Of a stretch of DNA of 64,000 bases, positions 45,976 through 55,860 are shown piece after piece; the stretch's first letter is position 1; each line of letters starts with the position of its first letter. Made by a program: the position numbers and the translations under genes. Location: contig JAJPKQ010000004.1 in assembly GCA_021323635.1 (NCBI GenBank), positions 186,001-250,000 of the forward strand. The letters are read 5' to 3'. This DNA comes from a bacterium. GTDB lineage: Bacteria; Actinomycetota; Thermoleophilia; Solirubrobacterales; Solirubrobacteraceae. Under the pieces are notes generated by a model that searched no databases, was not told the DNA's origin, and saw only the letters and a list, made by a program, of their open reading frames with translations.

Positions 45976-47400
45976 TCAGGTCGCGGGCATCGGGAAGCCT
46001 TCGTAGCGGACGCCGCCAGGGCCGATCCAGCGCAGCTTCCAGAAGAGCCCGCGCACGCGCGAGCGCAGGACGAAGTAGCCGAGCGAGCCTGTGCGCACGT
46101 GCGCAAGCAGGGTGTAGGGGCCGCCACGGCGGCGCTCGATCAGCAGCTCGGCGGAGGTAGCCCCGTGCGCCGGGCGGATGTGACCCCAGATGTAGTAGCC
46201 GTTGCGTTCTGCGCGCACCACGAGCGGCAGCGGGAAGGAGTAGTAGAGGGGCATGGGCGCACCCCGCGCCGACTCCAGGCCGGTCTGAAAGCCGATCCAG
46301 CCCGGCGGATGGTGGCGCGGCACGGCGTCGTCGCGCAGCTCGTACTGCGAGAAGGCATCGACGTGAGGGTTTTCCCAGGCCAGATGTTCGGAGACCGCGT
46401 CCTGCACGGCCTGCTCGAAGGGCGAGACGCCAAGCGAGTTCGGCCTCTGGTTGATCCCAAACTCGGTCAGGTAGATGCCGATGCCTGCTCTGATCGCGCC
46501 GGCGCGCGCGGCGAGGCTGAGCGCGCGCACGAGCCGGCCGAGGGTTCCGATCGTGACTTCTTCGGGGCTTTGCGGCACATAGTTGGGGCCGCGCGAGTTC
46601 GTGTAGGCGTGATGCGCATAGCCGTAGGCGGGCAGGGTGCCGCAGCGCCCGACGCGCCGATAGGCGCCGTTGAGGCAGAGCGCCCCGCGCAGGAAGGTGA
46701 GCGGCGCCATCTGATGCACAGTGCCTTCACGGGGCACGTCCACCGATGAGCTCCCGAAGGGCGCGGTTTCGCCCATCAGCACCCTCGGGCTGCCGATGCC
46801 AGCCGCGCGCAGGCCGCTGTAGCCGGCCAGGAACAGGCCACGGTAGATCGCCGGGGAGGCCGGAGAGCCGTTTGCGTTCCACTGCGGCTGCAGCCAGCCG
46901 AGCTGGTTGGGCTCGTTCCAGATCGCCCACAGCGAGACGTAGGGGGCGAAGCGGCGGCCGACTGCGGTCATGAACTGGCGAAATGCCGCGTCGTTGGGGC
47001 GGGTGAGATGGTCGCGATGGTTGCCGCTCGCCCATCTCGGCACTGGCCCGGTGACGGTCAGGAGCACCTGCCAGTGCAGGCGCTGCGCTTCTTCAAGCTC
47101 GCCCGGCAGCGCACCCCAGTTGTAGCTGTCCGGATCGGCGGCGGCAAAGCGCGGCGCCCGCGGGCTGCTCGGGCGCGGCGCGACCTGATCCCAGATCAGG
47201 ATCAGCCGCAGCGCATCGACGCCCAGATGGCGCATCTGCGCGACCGTCTGAGGGCGTGTGCGGGGATTTTCAAACTGGGCGCCAGGCTCGAAGTAGACGG
47301 TCTGCGTCCGCGAGGCCGCCGCGCTGCCTGCGAGCGCCATCGAGAGCACGCACGCCAGCGAGACGCTCGTGGGGGCAAGTGCTGCGCGCAGCCTTCCCAT
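45976..47400 (-). CDS. Secreted glycoside-hydrolase-like (TIM barrel) protein, paralogue A
   Basis: 474 residues with a signal peptide (VSLACVLSMALAGSAAAS). The barrel shows the clan GH-A pattern: a strand with LWAIWNEPNQLGW carrying the probable acid/base Glu, and a later strand IYLTEFGIN with the probable nucleophile Glu. Aromatic residues (GWLQPQW) line the likely cleft. A small C-terminal beta domain (about 385-470) follows. Substrate unknown; resemblance is to GH5/GH39-like enzymes. The ATG shares one base with the stop of paralogue B upstream (TGATG), so B and A are an operon. Glu codons are mainly GAA. Confidence 0.75.
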   Translation of the reverse strand: MGRLRAALAPTSVSLACVLSMALAGSAAASRTQTVYFEPGAQFENPRTRPQTVAQMRHLGVDALRLILIWDQVAPRPSSPRAPRFAAADPDSYNWGALPGELEEAQRLHWQVLLTVTGPVPRWASGNHRDHLTRPNDAAFRQFMTAVGRRFAPYVSLWAIWNEPNQLGWLQPQWNANGSPASPAIYRGLFLAGYSGLRAAGIGSPRVLMGETAPFGSSSVDVPREGTVHQMAPLTFLRGALCLNGAYRRVGRCGTLPAYGYAHHAYTNSRGPNYVPQSPEEVTIGTLGRLVRALSLAARAGAIRAGIGIYLTEFGINQRPNSLGVSPFEQAVQDAVSEHLAWENPHVDAFSQYELRDDAVPRHHPPGWIGFQTGLESARGAPMPLYYSFPLPLVVRAERNGYYIWGHIRPAHGATSAELLIERRRGGPYTLLAHVRTGSLGYFVLRSRVRGLFWKLRWIGPGGVRYEGFPMPAT

Positions 47401-48830
47401 CAGCGCGAGAGCGCGATCGGCGGTCCTTCGTAGACTGGGCCTTCAGGGCTCACCCAGCGCAGCTTCCAGGCGACGCCGTGCACGCGTGAGCGCAGCTGGA
47501 AGTAGCCAGCCGCGTCGGTGTGCACCGCCGCAAGCTTGACGAAGCGACGTCTGGGGGCACGCTCGAGGAGGATCTCCGCGCTCGTCGCCCCCTGCGCGGG
47601 CCGAACCAGCCCCCAGAGAGCGAAGGCGCCGCGCGACCTTCTCACGACCAGCGCCAGCGGGAAGCCGTAGTAGAGCGGCTTCGGCCTGCCCGCGGCAGTC
47701 TCCAGCCCGGTCTGGAAGCCGGTCCAGTCGCGCGGATGGTGGCGCGGGATGACATCATCGCGCAGCTCGTACTGCCCGAAGGAGGCAACGCGGGGATTGC
47801 CCCAGGCGATCATCTCCGAGAGCGCGTCGAACTGCGCCTGCTTGGCAGGGCTGACGCCAAGCGGGTTTGGCCTGGTGTTGATGCCGAACTCGGTCAGGTA
47901 GATGGGCATGCCGGCCCTGATCGCGCCCGCGCGGGCGGCGAGGTTGAGCGCCCGGACGAGCCGCCCAAGTGTCCCGATCGTCACCTGATCGCGGTTGGGC
48001 GGGACGTAGGAGGGGCCCGAGGCGTTGGGGTAGGCGTGGTGGCCGTAGCCGTAAGCGGGCAGGCGCGGGCAGTGCCCGATCGGGCGGTAGCGGCTGCTCA
48101 GGCACAGGGTACCCCGCAGGAAGGTCAGCGGCGCCATCTGGTGCACGGTCCCTTCGCGGCGCGCGTTGACTGTCGAGTTTCCAAACGGCGCGGTTTCTCC
48201 CATCAGCATCTTGGGGCTGCTGATGCCCGCCGCGCGCAGGCCGCTGTAGCCGGCCATGAAGAGGCCGCGGTAGATCGCCGGGGAGGCCGGAGTGCCGTTT
48301 GCGCTCCACTGCGGCTGCAGCCAGCCGAGCTGGTTGGGCTCGTTCCAGATCGCCCACAGCGCGACGTAAGGGCCGAGCTCCTTGCCGGCGGCGGTCATGA
48401 ATTCACGGAAGTCCATGTCGCTGGGACGCGTCAGGTGATCACGGTGCGTGGAGCTCGCCCACTTTGGGACCGGCGATGTGACCGTGAGCAGCACCGGCCA
48501 GTGCAGGCGCTTGGCTTCTTCAAGCGCGGGCAGATACGCGCTCCAGTCGTAGCTTGCGGGGTCGGTGCCCGCGAAGCGCGGCTTGCGGGCGCTGTTTGGC
48601 TGGGGCGCGACCGCGTCCCAATAGAGCATGATGCGAAGCGCCCGCACGCCGAGGTGCTTGAGCGTCACGAAGGTCTGCGCGCGCTCGGCGGGATCGGTCA
48701 GCTGCTGGGTTGCGTCAAAGAAGGTGATCTGGGAGTGCGAGGCAAGCGCCGGCGGAGCGCCCGCGAGCGTGCCCGCCAGCAGCGCAGCGGCCGCACTCAG
48801 TGTCAACAGCGCTCTGCGTGAGTGGATCAT
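47400..48830 (-). CDS. Secreted glycoside-hydrolase-like (TIM barrel) protein, paralogue B
   Basis: 476 residues, very similar to paralogue A throughout, including WAIWNEPNQLGWLQPQW and IYLTEFGIN. Start ATG 48830 gives a normal signal peptide (LLTLSAAAALLAGTLAGAPPALA) with GAGGT upstream; the track's extension to 50198 is antisense to the next gene and is not real. Both putative catalytic Glu residues are retained in both copies, so neither looks degenerate. First gene of a two-gene operon. The 195-bp gap to the next divergent gene holds its leader and no further gene that I see. Confidence 0.75.
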   Translation of the reverse strand: MIHSRRALLTLSAAAALLAGTLAGAPPALASHSQITFFDATQQLTDPAERAQTFVTLKHLGVRALRIMLYWDAVAPQPNSARKPRFAGTDPASYDWSAYLPALEEAKRLHWPVLLTVTSPVPKWASSTHRDHLTRPSDMDFREFMTAAGKELGPYVALWAIWNEPNQLGWLQPQWSANGTPASPAIYRGLFMAGYSGLRAAGISSPKMLMGETAPFGNSTVNARREGTVHQMAPLTFLRGTLCLSSRYRPIGHCPRLPAYGYGHHAYPNASGPSYVPPNRDQVTIGTLGRLVRALNLAARAGAIRAGMPIYLTEFGINTRPNPLGVSPAKQAQFDALSEMIAWGNPRVASFGQYELRDDVIPRHHPRDWTGFQTGLETAAGRPKPLYYGFPLALVVRRSRGAFALWGLVRPAQGATSAEILLERAPRRRFVKLAAVHTDAAGYFQLRSRVHGVAWKLRWVSPEGPVYEGPPIALSR

Positions 48831-49012
48831 CAAAACCTCGATTCGTCTGTTGGCGCCCGCCACCTGCCGGCAGCGCCGCAGTTTTGCCTGCATCAAGCTC
48901 TGACTCGAGCGCCAGGGCGGGGCGCCCTGCCCCTCCGGCCGCGCTCGGGAACCTCGACACCTTAGCGGCGCAAAGGTTGCGGTGTGCCACCTCGCGCCCG
49001 CGCGGGAGCCGC

Positions 49013-49018
49013 TAGCGT
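49013..49018 (+). promoter_or_regulatory. -10 box (TAGCGT), leaderless type
   Basis: TAGCGT ends 7 nt before ATG 49026 and selects that start. Confidence 0.45.
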
Positions 49019-49025
49019 TTGCTCC

Positions 49026-50132
49026 ATGAGCTCCCAGCTTGCCGCGCCGGACGACATCGTCGCACGCCATGAGGACGTGGCGCCGGGCGCCCGCGCGCCG
49101 CTGATCGTCACCGAGCCGCTTGCGGCATTCCTCGACCGGGCGGGGCTTGGCGAAGGAGAGATCCAGGCGCGGCCGATCGGCGAAGGGCATTCGAATGTCA
49201 CCTACCTGATCGAGCGGGAGGGCAGCCCGCCGTTGGTCCTGCGCCGTCCGCCGCGTCCACCGATCCCGCCAAGCGCGCACGACGTCCTGCGCGAAGCCCG
49301 CCTGCTGCAGGCGCTCTCTGGCGCCGTTGCGCGCGTGCCGCGCGTGCTTGCCGTCTGCGCCGAGGAGGATGTGATCGGCGCCCCCTTCTACGTCATGGAG
49401 CTGATCCCCGGCTGCGTGATCGTGGCGAGCGTGCCGAGAGCGCTCGACCTCCCCGCGCAGCGCCGGCGCATCGGCGAGGAGATGATCGACGCGCTTGCCG
49501 AGATCCATGGAGTGGACTGGCGCGCGGTCGGGCTTGAGGGGTTCGGCAAGCCCAGCGGCTACCTCGAGCGGCAGCTCAAGCGCTTCAGCTCGCTGTGGGA
49601 GATCAATCGCACGCGGGAGATCCCCGCCGTCGAGCTGGTCGGCCGCTGGCTGGCGGAGCACCTGCCCAGCTCCCCGCCCGCGACGATCGTGCACGGCGAC
49701 TACCGGCTGGGCAACGTCATCTTCGACCCCGATCCGCCGGCCCGGCTGCGTGCCGTGCTCGACTGGGAGATGGCGACGATCGGTGACCCGCTCGCAGATC
49801 TGGGCTATCTGTGCATGATGTGGTCGCAGCGCGGAGACCCCGAAGGTGGGCTGCGCAAGCATCTGGCGATGGTCACCCGCGCCGAGGGCTTCCCGACGCG
49901 TGCAGAGCTGATCGCCCGCTACGAGCAGAAGACCGGGCGCTCGATGCACGATCTGCGCTGGTACGTCACGCTGGCGCTGTGGAAGTCGGTGGTCTTCATG
50001 GAGGGCAACTACAAGCGCGCGTTGGCCGGGGCGACAGACGACCCCTATCTGAAGGCATTCGGCGAGGGCGTCGTGGAGCTCGCCGAGCAGGCGCGCGCGG
50101 TCGCCTTCGGCGAGGTTGACTTCGGTGGCTAG
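49026..50132 (+). CDS. APH-family (aminoglycoside-phosphotransferase-like) kinase, ACAD10/LvaA type
   Basis: 368 residues of the protein-kinase-like phosphotransferase fold. The catalytic loop is IVHGDYRLGNVIFD and the metal-binding segment LDWEMATIGDPLADLGYL. The N-lobe has GEGHSNVTYLIEREG. This subfamily resembles the kinase domain of ACAD10/11 and the bacterial levulinate kinase LvaA, which phosphorylate the hydroxyl of 4-hydroxyacyl-CoA; antibiotic resistance is not implied. It overlaps a HAD gene by 8 bp, matching the HAD plus APH domains of ACAD10. An acyl-CoA dehydrogenase is not adjacent. Confidence 0.8.
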   Translation: MSSQLAAPDDIVARHEDVAPGARAPLIVTEPLAAFLDRAGLGEGEIQARPIGEGHSNVTYLIEREGSPPLVLRRPPRPPIPPSAHDVLREARLLQALSGAVARVPRVLAVCAEEDVIGAPFYVMELIPGCVIVASVPRALDLPAQRRRIGEEMIDALAEIHGVDWRAVGLEGFGKPSGYLERQLKRFSSLWEINRTREIPAVELVGRWLAEHLPSSPPATIVHGDYRLGNVIFDPDPPARLRAVLDWEMATIGDPLADLGYLCMMWSQRGDPEGGLRKHLAMVTRAEGFPTRAELIARYEQKTGRSMHDLRWYVTLALWKSVVFMEGNYKRALAGATDDPYLKAFGEGVVELAEQARAVAFGEVDFGG

Positions 50133-50778
50133 CGGCGCCGACAACGGCGCCCCGCGCGAAGGGCTGCTGATCGACTGGGGCGGCGTGCTGACAAGCAACC
50201 TCTTTGCCTCCTTCCATGCCTACTGCGTGCGCGCGAGCATCGACTTCGAGGAGCTCGGCCGGCGCTTCCTCACCGACCAGGACTTTCGGCGGCTGCTTGT
50301 CGACCTGGAGACGGGTCGAATCGACGAGAGCGCCTTCGAGCCCGGTCTGGCGGCGCTGCTGCAGGTGCCCTCCGAGGGGCTGATTGACGGTCTGATGGCG
50401 GCGGTGAGGCCAGATCAGGCGATGATCGACGCTGTCCGCGCCGCACGCGCCCAGGGCGTGCGCACGGCGCTCGTATCCAACTCCTGGGGTGTTCACCGCT
50501 ATCCGCGCGAGCTCTTTGCAGAGATCTTCGACGGCCTTGTGATCTCGGGCGAGGTCGGCATCCGCAAGCCTGCGCCGGAGATGTACAGGCTCGGCGCAGA
50601 GCGCGCCGGGGTGGCGCCGGAGCACTGCGTATACGTGGACGACCTGCCCCACAACCTCGATCCCGCAGCCGCGCTCGGGATGGCGACCATCCACCACACC
50701 GACGCAGCTCAGACGATCCCGCAGCTCGAGCGCCTGCTGGGCGTGCGCCTGAACGGCGCAGATGCGCCAAGCACCTGA
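50125..50778 (+). CDS. HAD-superfamily hydrolase
   Basis: 217 residues. The usual first motif DxDxT is changed: LLIDWGGVLTSN has Asp-Trp-Gly, so the nucleophile Asp is present while the second Asp is replaced, as in the HAD domain of epoxide hydrolase/ACAD10-type proteins. Motif II is LVSNSW, the Lys is in GIRKPAPEMY, and motif III is CVYVDDLPHNL. GTG 50125 has GAGG 9 nt upstream and overlaps the kinase gene; TTG 50116 is the track's alternative. The coupling suggests joint action with the kinase. Confidence 0.8.
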   Translation: MASGADNGAPREGLLIDWGGVLTSNLFASFHAYCVRASIDFEELGRRFLTDQDFRRLLVDLETGRIDESAFEPGLAALLQVPSEGLIDGLMAAVRPDQAMIDAVRAARAQGVRTALVSNSWGVHRYPRELFAEIFDGLVISGEVGIRKPAPEMYRLGAERAGVAPEHCVYVDDLPHNLDPAAALGMATIHHTDAAQTIPQLERLLGVRLNGADAPST

Positions 50779-50824
50779 GGCGCAGGCCCGAGCCCGCTGT
50801 GGGGCGAGCAGGCGGCGCAGCCCT

Positions 50825-52468
<1,644 letters not shown>

Positions 52469-52510
52469 GCTGGACCCTCCCTTGCGCTGCTGGTGGACGT
52501 TGACGCCTCG

Positions 52511-52516
52511 ATGATA
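52511..52516 (-). promoter_or_regulatory. -10 box (TATCAT) of the aldehyde dehydrogenase gene
   Basis: TATCAT on the minus strand, leaving a leader of about 35 nt with a GGGAGG ribosome site. It lies just beyond the stop of the helicase gene. Confidence 0.4.
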
Positions 52517-52520
52517 GACG

Positions 52521-54014
52521 CTAAGCGCCATCCTGCACATGAGCCGGCTCGAGCGCGCCAGCGCCACGATCGCCGTCGCCGCCCGCGGTCCCCTCGCGCA
52601 GCGGAGCAGCCGCCAGCACCGCCCGCGCGAGCGCAAGCCCCTCGATTGCTGCAATCACGTCGCTCGCCGCAGTCGCGGGCACGCTGAGCAGAGAGAAGCG
52701 CTCGAGCACAAGCACATCGGCGACCGCCTCGCCGTCAAGCCCGCAGGCCGCGCAGATCGCTGCCACCAACGCCGCCTCGTCGAAGCCGTGGTGGCGCCCG
52801 CCGCGCACTATCAGCCGCGCCTTCGGCTCGCCGGAGGGATGGCGCAGATGCGGCTTCTCGTGCCGCCGCGGGCGCGGGCGCAGCGTCGCGCGCGGCGCGT
52901 GGGCGCCGCTCGACCAGTCGGCGATCTCCATGCCGATGTGCCGTTCGATCGCGGCCAGGTCGCGACCCTGGCGAGGCTCGACGAAGGTGATGGCGCGACC
53001 GCTGCGCCCGATGCGCCCGGTCCTGCCGATGCGGTGCACGTAGATGTCCGGAGCGACCGGAACGTCGTAGTTGATCACATGCGTGACCGTGGAGATGTCA
53101 AGGCCGCGGGCGGCGACGTCGGTGGCCACCAGCAGCGGCAGCCGCCCGCTCTTGAAGGCGAGCATCACGCCGTCGCGCGACCCCTGGGTCATGTCGCCGT
53201 GCAGCGCGCGCACGTCGAGCCCCTGCGCGCGCAGCGTCTTGAAGAGCGCCTCGCAGCGCAGCTTCGTCCGCACGAAGACGATCGCCTGGCTTGGGCGCTC
53301 TGCGCGCAGCACCTCGACTAAGCGGCGTTCCTTCTCGCCCGCTGAGGCGGTCAGCTTGAACTGCTCAACGGTGTCGATCGTGAGCGTCGGCGCCTGCACG
53401 CGGACCGTCACCGGGTCGTAGAGATAGCGCTCGGCAAGGCGGCGGATCTCATCGGGGAGCGTCGCGGAGAAGAGCGCGCTCTGGCGGCCGTTGGGCGTTG
53501 CGCGCAAAATCCGCTCGACATCTTCCAGGAAGCCGAGGTCGAGCATCTCGTCTGCCTCGTCCAAGACGACGAAGCGCGCGTCGTGCAGCACCAGCGCGCC
53601 GCGGCCGATGAGGTCGAGGACGCGTCCGACCGTGCCGACGACCACCTGGGCGCCGGCGTGCAGCTGCGCTTCCTGGCCGCGGATCGGCGCGCCGCCGAAC
53701 AGCGCCACCACGCTGACCCCCTTGCCCTTGCCGTAGGCGCGCAGCGCCTGCGTGACCTGGATGCACAGCTCGCGCGTGGGCGTCAGGACGAGCGCCTGGA
53801 CCTCGGCGACGTCGGCATCTATGTATTCGATGATCGGCAGGCCGAAGGCCGCGGTCTTGCCGGTCCCGGTCTGCGCCTGCCCGATCACGTCCCTGCCGCC
53901 GAGCAGCGGCGGAATCGCCTCTTCCTGGATCGGCGTCGGCGTCTCGTAGCCCAGCTCAGAGAGCGCCGCAAGCGTCTGCTCGCGCAGGCCAAGCTCTGCA
54001 AAGGTCTTGCTCAT
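52521..54014 (-). CDS. DEAD-box ATP-dependent RNA helicase
   Basis: Unwinds structured RNA, probably in ribosome assembly or mRNA decay. The 497 residues have the Q motif (FAELGLREQTLAALSELGYETPTPIQ), AQTGTGKT, PTRELCIQ, VLDEADEMLDLGF, SAT, and the second-domain VATDVAARGLDIS and HRIGRTGRIGRSG. The tail from about 395 is Arg/His/Pro-rich, then has a DbpA-like RNA-binding domain (EAALVAAICAACGLDGEAVADVLVLERFSLLSVPA). Start ATG 54014 is set by TATGCT 7 nt upstream; the track adds four residues. Confidence 0.93.
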   Translation of the reverse strand: MSKTFAELGLREQTLAALSELGYETPTPIQEEAIPPLLGGRDVIGQAQTGTGKTAAFGLPIIEYIDADVAEVQALVLTPTRELCIQVTQALRAYGKGKGVSVVALFGGAPIRGQEAQLHAGAQVVVGTVGRVLDLIGRGALVLHDARFVVLDEADEMLDLGFLEDVERILRATPNGRQSALFSATLPDEIRRLAERYLYDPVTVRVQAPTLTIDTVEQFKLTASAGEKERRLVEVLRAERPSQAIVFVRTKLRCEALFKTLRAQGLDVRALHGDMTQGSRDGVMLAFKSGRLPLLVATDVAARGLDISTVTHVINYDVPVAPDIYVHRIGRTGRIGRSGRAITFVEPRQGRDLAAIERHIGMEIADWSSGAHAPRATLRPRPRRHEKPHLRHPSGEPKARLIVRGGRHHGFDEAALVAAICAACGLDGEAVADVLVLERFSLLSVPATAASDVIAAIEGLALARAVLAAAPLREGTAGGDGDRGAGALEPAHVQDGA

Positions 54015-54021
54015 CCCTACG

Positions 54022-54027
54022 AGCATA
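54022..54027 (-). promoter_or_regulatory. -10 box (TATGCT) of the helicase gene, leaderless type
   Basis: TATGCT ends 7 nt before ATG 54014 on the minus strand. Confidence 0.5.
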
Positions 54028-54072
54028 CGGGCTCAGCTGCCTGCGGCTCGACGGCGAGTGCGCCGCTGCGGG

Positions 54073-54078
54073 TATCTT
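54073..54078 (+). promoter_or_regulatory. -10 box (TATCTT) of the PfkB kinase gene, leaderless type
   Basis: TATCTT ends 7 nt before ATG 54086. Confidence 0.55.
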
Positions 54079-54085
54079 CCCTGCC

Positions 54086-55066
54086 ATGCCAATCACGGTG
54101 GTCGGCTCAGTCGCCTTCGACGCGGTGCGCACTCCCTTCGCCTCCAGCGAGCGGATGCTCGGCGGCGCGGCGGTGCACTTCGCGCTTGCCGCCTCCTTCT
54201 TTGACAGGGTCGCGGTCGTGGGCTGCGTGGGCGATGACTTCGGCGATCGCGAGCTCGAGCTGCTGCGCAGCCGCGGAGTGGACGTCGGCGACATTGAGCG
54301 CGTGAGCGGCGGGGAGACCTTCTTCTGGCGCGGCGAGTACGGCTTTGACCTCTCCAGCCGCACCACCATCGAGACCCGGCTGGGCGTCTTCGCCGACTTC
54401 CAGCCGCGCCTCTCGGAGCGCACGCGCGCGGCCGACGTGCTGTTCCTGGCCAACATCCAGCCCGGCCTGCAGCGCGCCGTCCGCGCCCAGCTGCCCGCCG
54501 CGCGCTTTGTCGCGCTGGACTCGATGAACCTCTGGATCGGGACCGCTCAGGAGGAGCTGCGCGCGGCGATCGCGGAGGTCGACTGCGTGATCCTCAACGA
54601 CTCGGAGCTGCGCGAACTGACCCGTCGCCCGAGCCTGCCCGCAGCAGCCCAGGAGGTCCTCGCGCTCGGCCCGCGAGCGGTCGTCGCCAAGCAGGGCGAG
54701 TACGGCGCGGCTCTGTTCACGGAGGAGGGCTTCTTCTCGCTGCCCGCCTACCCGCTGGAGAGCGTCGTCGATCCCACCGGCGCCGGCGACACCTTCGCGG
54801 GCGGGTTCATCGGCTACCTCGCCGCGCACCCTGCGCAGGAGATCGACGAGGCGCAGCTGCGCGCGGCGCTTGCCTGCGGAACCGCGCTCGCCTCCTTCAA
54901 CGTCGAGCGGCTCGGCACCGAGCGCGTGCAGTGCCTGCGCGGCGAGGAGATCGCCGAGCGCATCGCCGCGCTGCAGCGCTTCACCAGCTTCAGCGTCGCC
55001 TCGCTGCCGCTGCGCGCCAGCCGCCGACAGCAGGCGGGCGGCGTCGGCGTGGCCGCAGGCGGCTGA
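54086..55066 (+). CDS. PfkB-family carbohydrate/nucleoside kinase
   Basis: 326 residues with the ribokinase fold. PfkB signature 1 is weak (ERMLGGAAVHFALAAS..DRVAVVGCVGDDFG) and signature 2 is clear (DPTGAGDTFAGGFIGYLA, with the catalytic Asp). The N-terminus MPITVVGSVAFDAVRTPF resembles a subgroup that includes bacterial adenosine-kinase-like enzymes, so the substrate could be a sugar or nucleoside. The last 25 residues are an Arg/Gly-rich tail outside the fold. It is divergent from the helicase gene. Confidence 0.85.
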   Translation: MPITVVGSVAFDAVRTPFASSERMLGGAAVHFALAASFFDRVAVVGCVGDDFGDRELELLRSRGVDVGDIERVSGGETFFWRGEYGFDLSSRTTIETRLGVFADFQPRLSERTRAADVLFLANIQPGLQRAVRAQLPAARFVALDSMNLWIGTAQEELRAAIAEVDCVILNDSELRELTRRPSLPAAAQEVLALGPRAVVAKQGEYGAALFTEEGFFSLPAYPLESVVDPTGAGDTFAGGFIGYLAAHPAQEIDEAQLRAALACGTALASFNVERLGTERVQCLRGEEIAERIAALQRFTSFSVASLPLRASRRQQAGGVGVAAGG

Positions 55067-55115
55067 GCTCCCAGCGCCACGCGAGGTGTGCGGCGGAGAT
55101 GAGAGGATCGGCTAA

Positions 55116-55763
55116 ATGAGCAGGCCCAGACCGACCGCCGTGCTCTCCGATCGCACGATCGTTGCGCTCGTGCAGTCCGGCCAGGTGCGCATCGAGCCCT
55201 TCGACCCCGCCCTCGTCCAGCCGGCAAGCGTGGACCTCCGCCTCGGCGACACCTTCCGGGTCTTCCACAACCACAAGATCACCGCGATCGACCTGCGCGC
55301 GCCGCTGCCGGAGATGACAGAGCAGATCCGCATCGGGCCGGAGGAGCCCTTTGTGATCCACCCTGGCGAGTTCTGCCTGGGCAGGACGCTCGAGCGCGTC
55401 GAGCTGCCCGCCGACATCGTCGCGCGCATCGAGGGCAAGTCGAGCCTCGGTCGCCTGGGGCTGATCGTGCACGCCACCGCGGGCTTCTGCGACCCGGGCT
55501 GGCGGGGAACGCTCACGCTGGAGCTCAACAACCTCACCCGCGTTCCGATCCGCCTCTACGCAGGACTGCCGATCGCCCAGCTCTCCTTCATGGCGCTCGA
55601 CGCCCCCGCGCAGCGCCCCTACGGCCACGCCGAGCTGGGCAGCCACTACCAGGACCAGCAGGAGGCGACCGAGAGCCGCTACGGCGCGCCGCCCACGGCG
55701 GGCGCCGACGCGGGGGGCTCGTCGCCGCGGCAGGCAGGCGCCGGCGCTGCGCCGCGAAGCTGA
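55116..55763 (+). CDS. dcd: dCTP deaminase
   Basis: Converts dCTP to dUTP (or dUMP if bifunctional), feeding ThyX. The 215 residues show SDRTIVALVQSGQVRIEPFDPALVQPASVDLRLGD, the catalytic region EGKSSLGRLGLIVHATAGFCDPGWRGTLTLELNN (family motif with the active-site Glu) and GLPIAQLSFM. A 30-residue Gly/Ala/Ser tail is extra. GAGAGG lies about 9 nt upstream of the ATG. Confidence 0.93.
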   Translation: MSRPRPTAVLSDRTIVALVQSGQVRIEPFDPALVQPASVDLRLGDTFRVFHNHKITAIDLRAPLPEMTEQIRIGPEEPFVIHPGEFCLGRTLERVELPADIVARIEGKSSLGRLGLIVHATAGFCDPGWRGTLTLELNNLTRVPIRLYAGLPIAQLSFMALDAPAQRPYGHAELGSHYQDQQEATESRYGAPPTAGADAGGSSPRQAGAGAAPRS

Positions 55764-55860
55764 AGGTCCGCCGGCGCGCCTGTCGCATAATCAAGCTATA
55801 AGGGTCGCCGGGCCGATAATCGTGGCCGGGTGGGATCGCGAATAGAAAGGAGCAGTGGCG

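Noticed and set aside
44794-46749. 651-residue plus-strand ORF crossing the AlbA_2 gene and the glycosidase-like gene
   Set aside because: It runs antisense to two well supported genes and through the iteron repeat; no recognisable domain.
49026-50132. Aminoglycoside resistance gene
   Set aside because: The APH fold is shared with many metabolic kinases, and the HAD neighbour points to acyl-CoA metabolism.
47400-50198. 932-residue ORF on the minus strand
   Set aside because: Only 47400-48830 is the glycosidase-like gene; the upstream part is antisense to the APH-kinase gene and has no signal peptide or family match.
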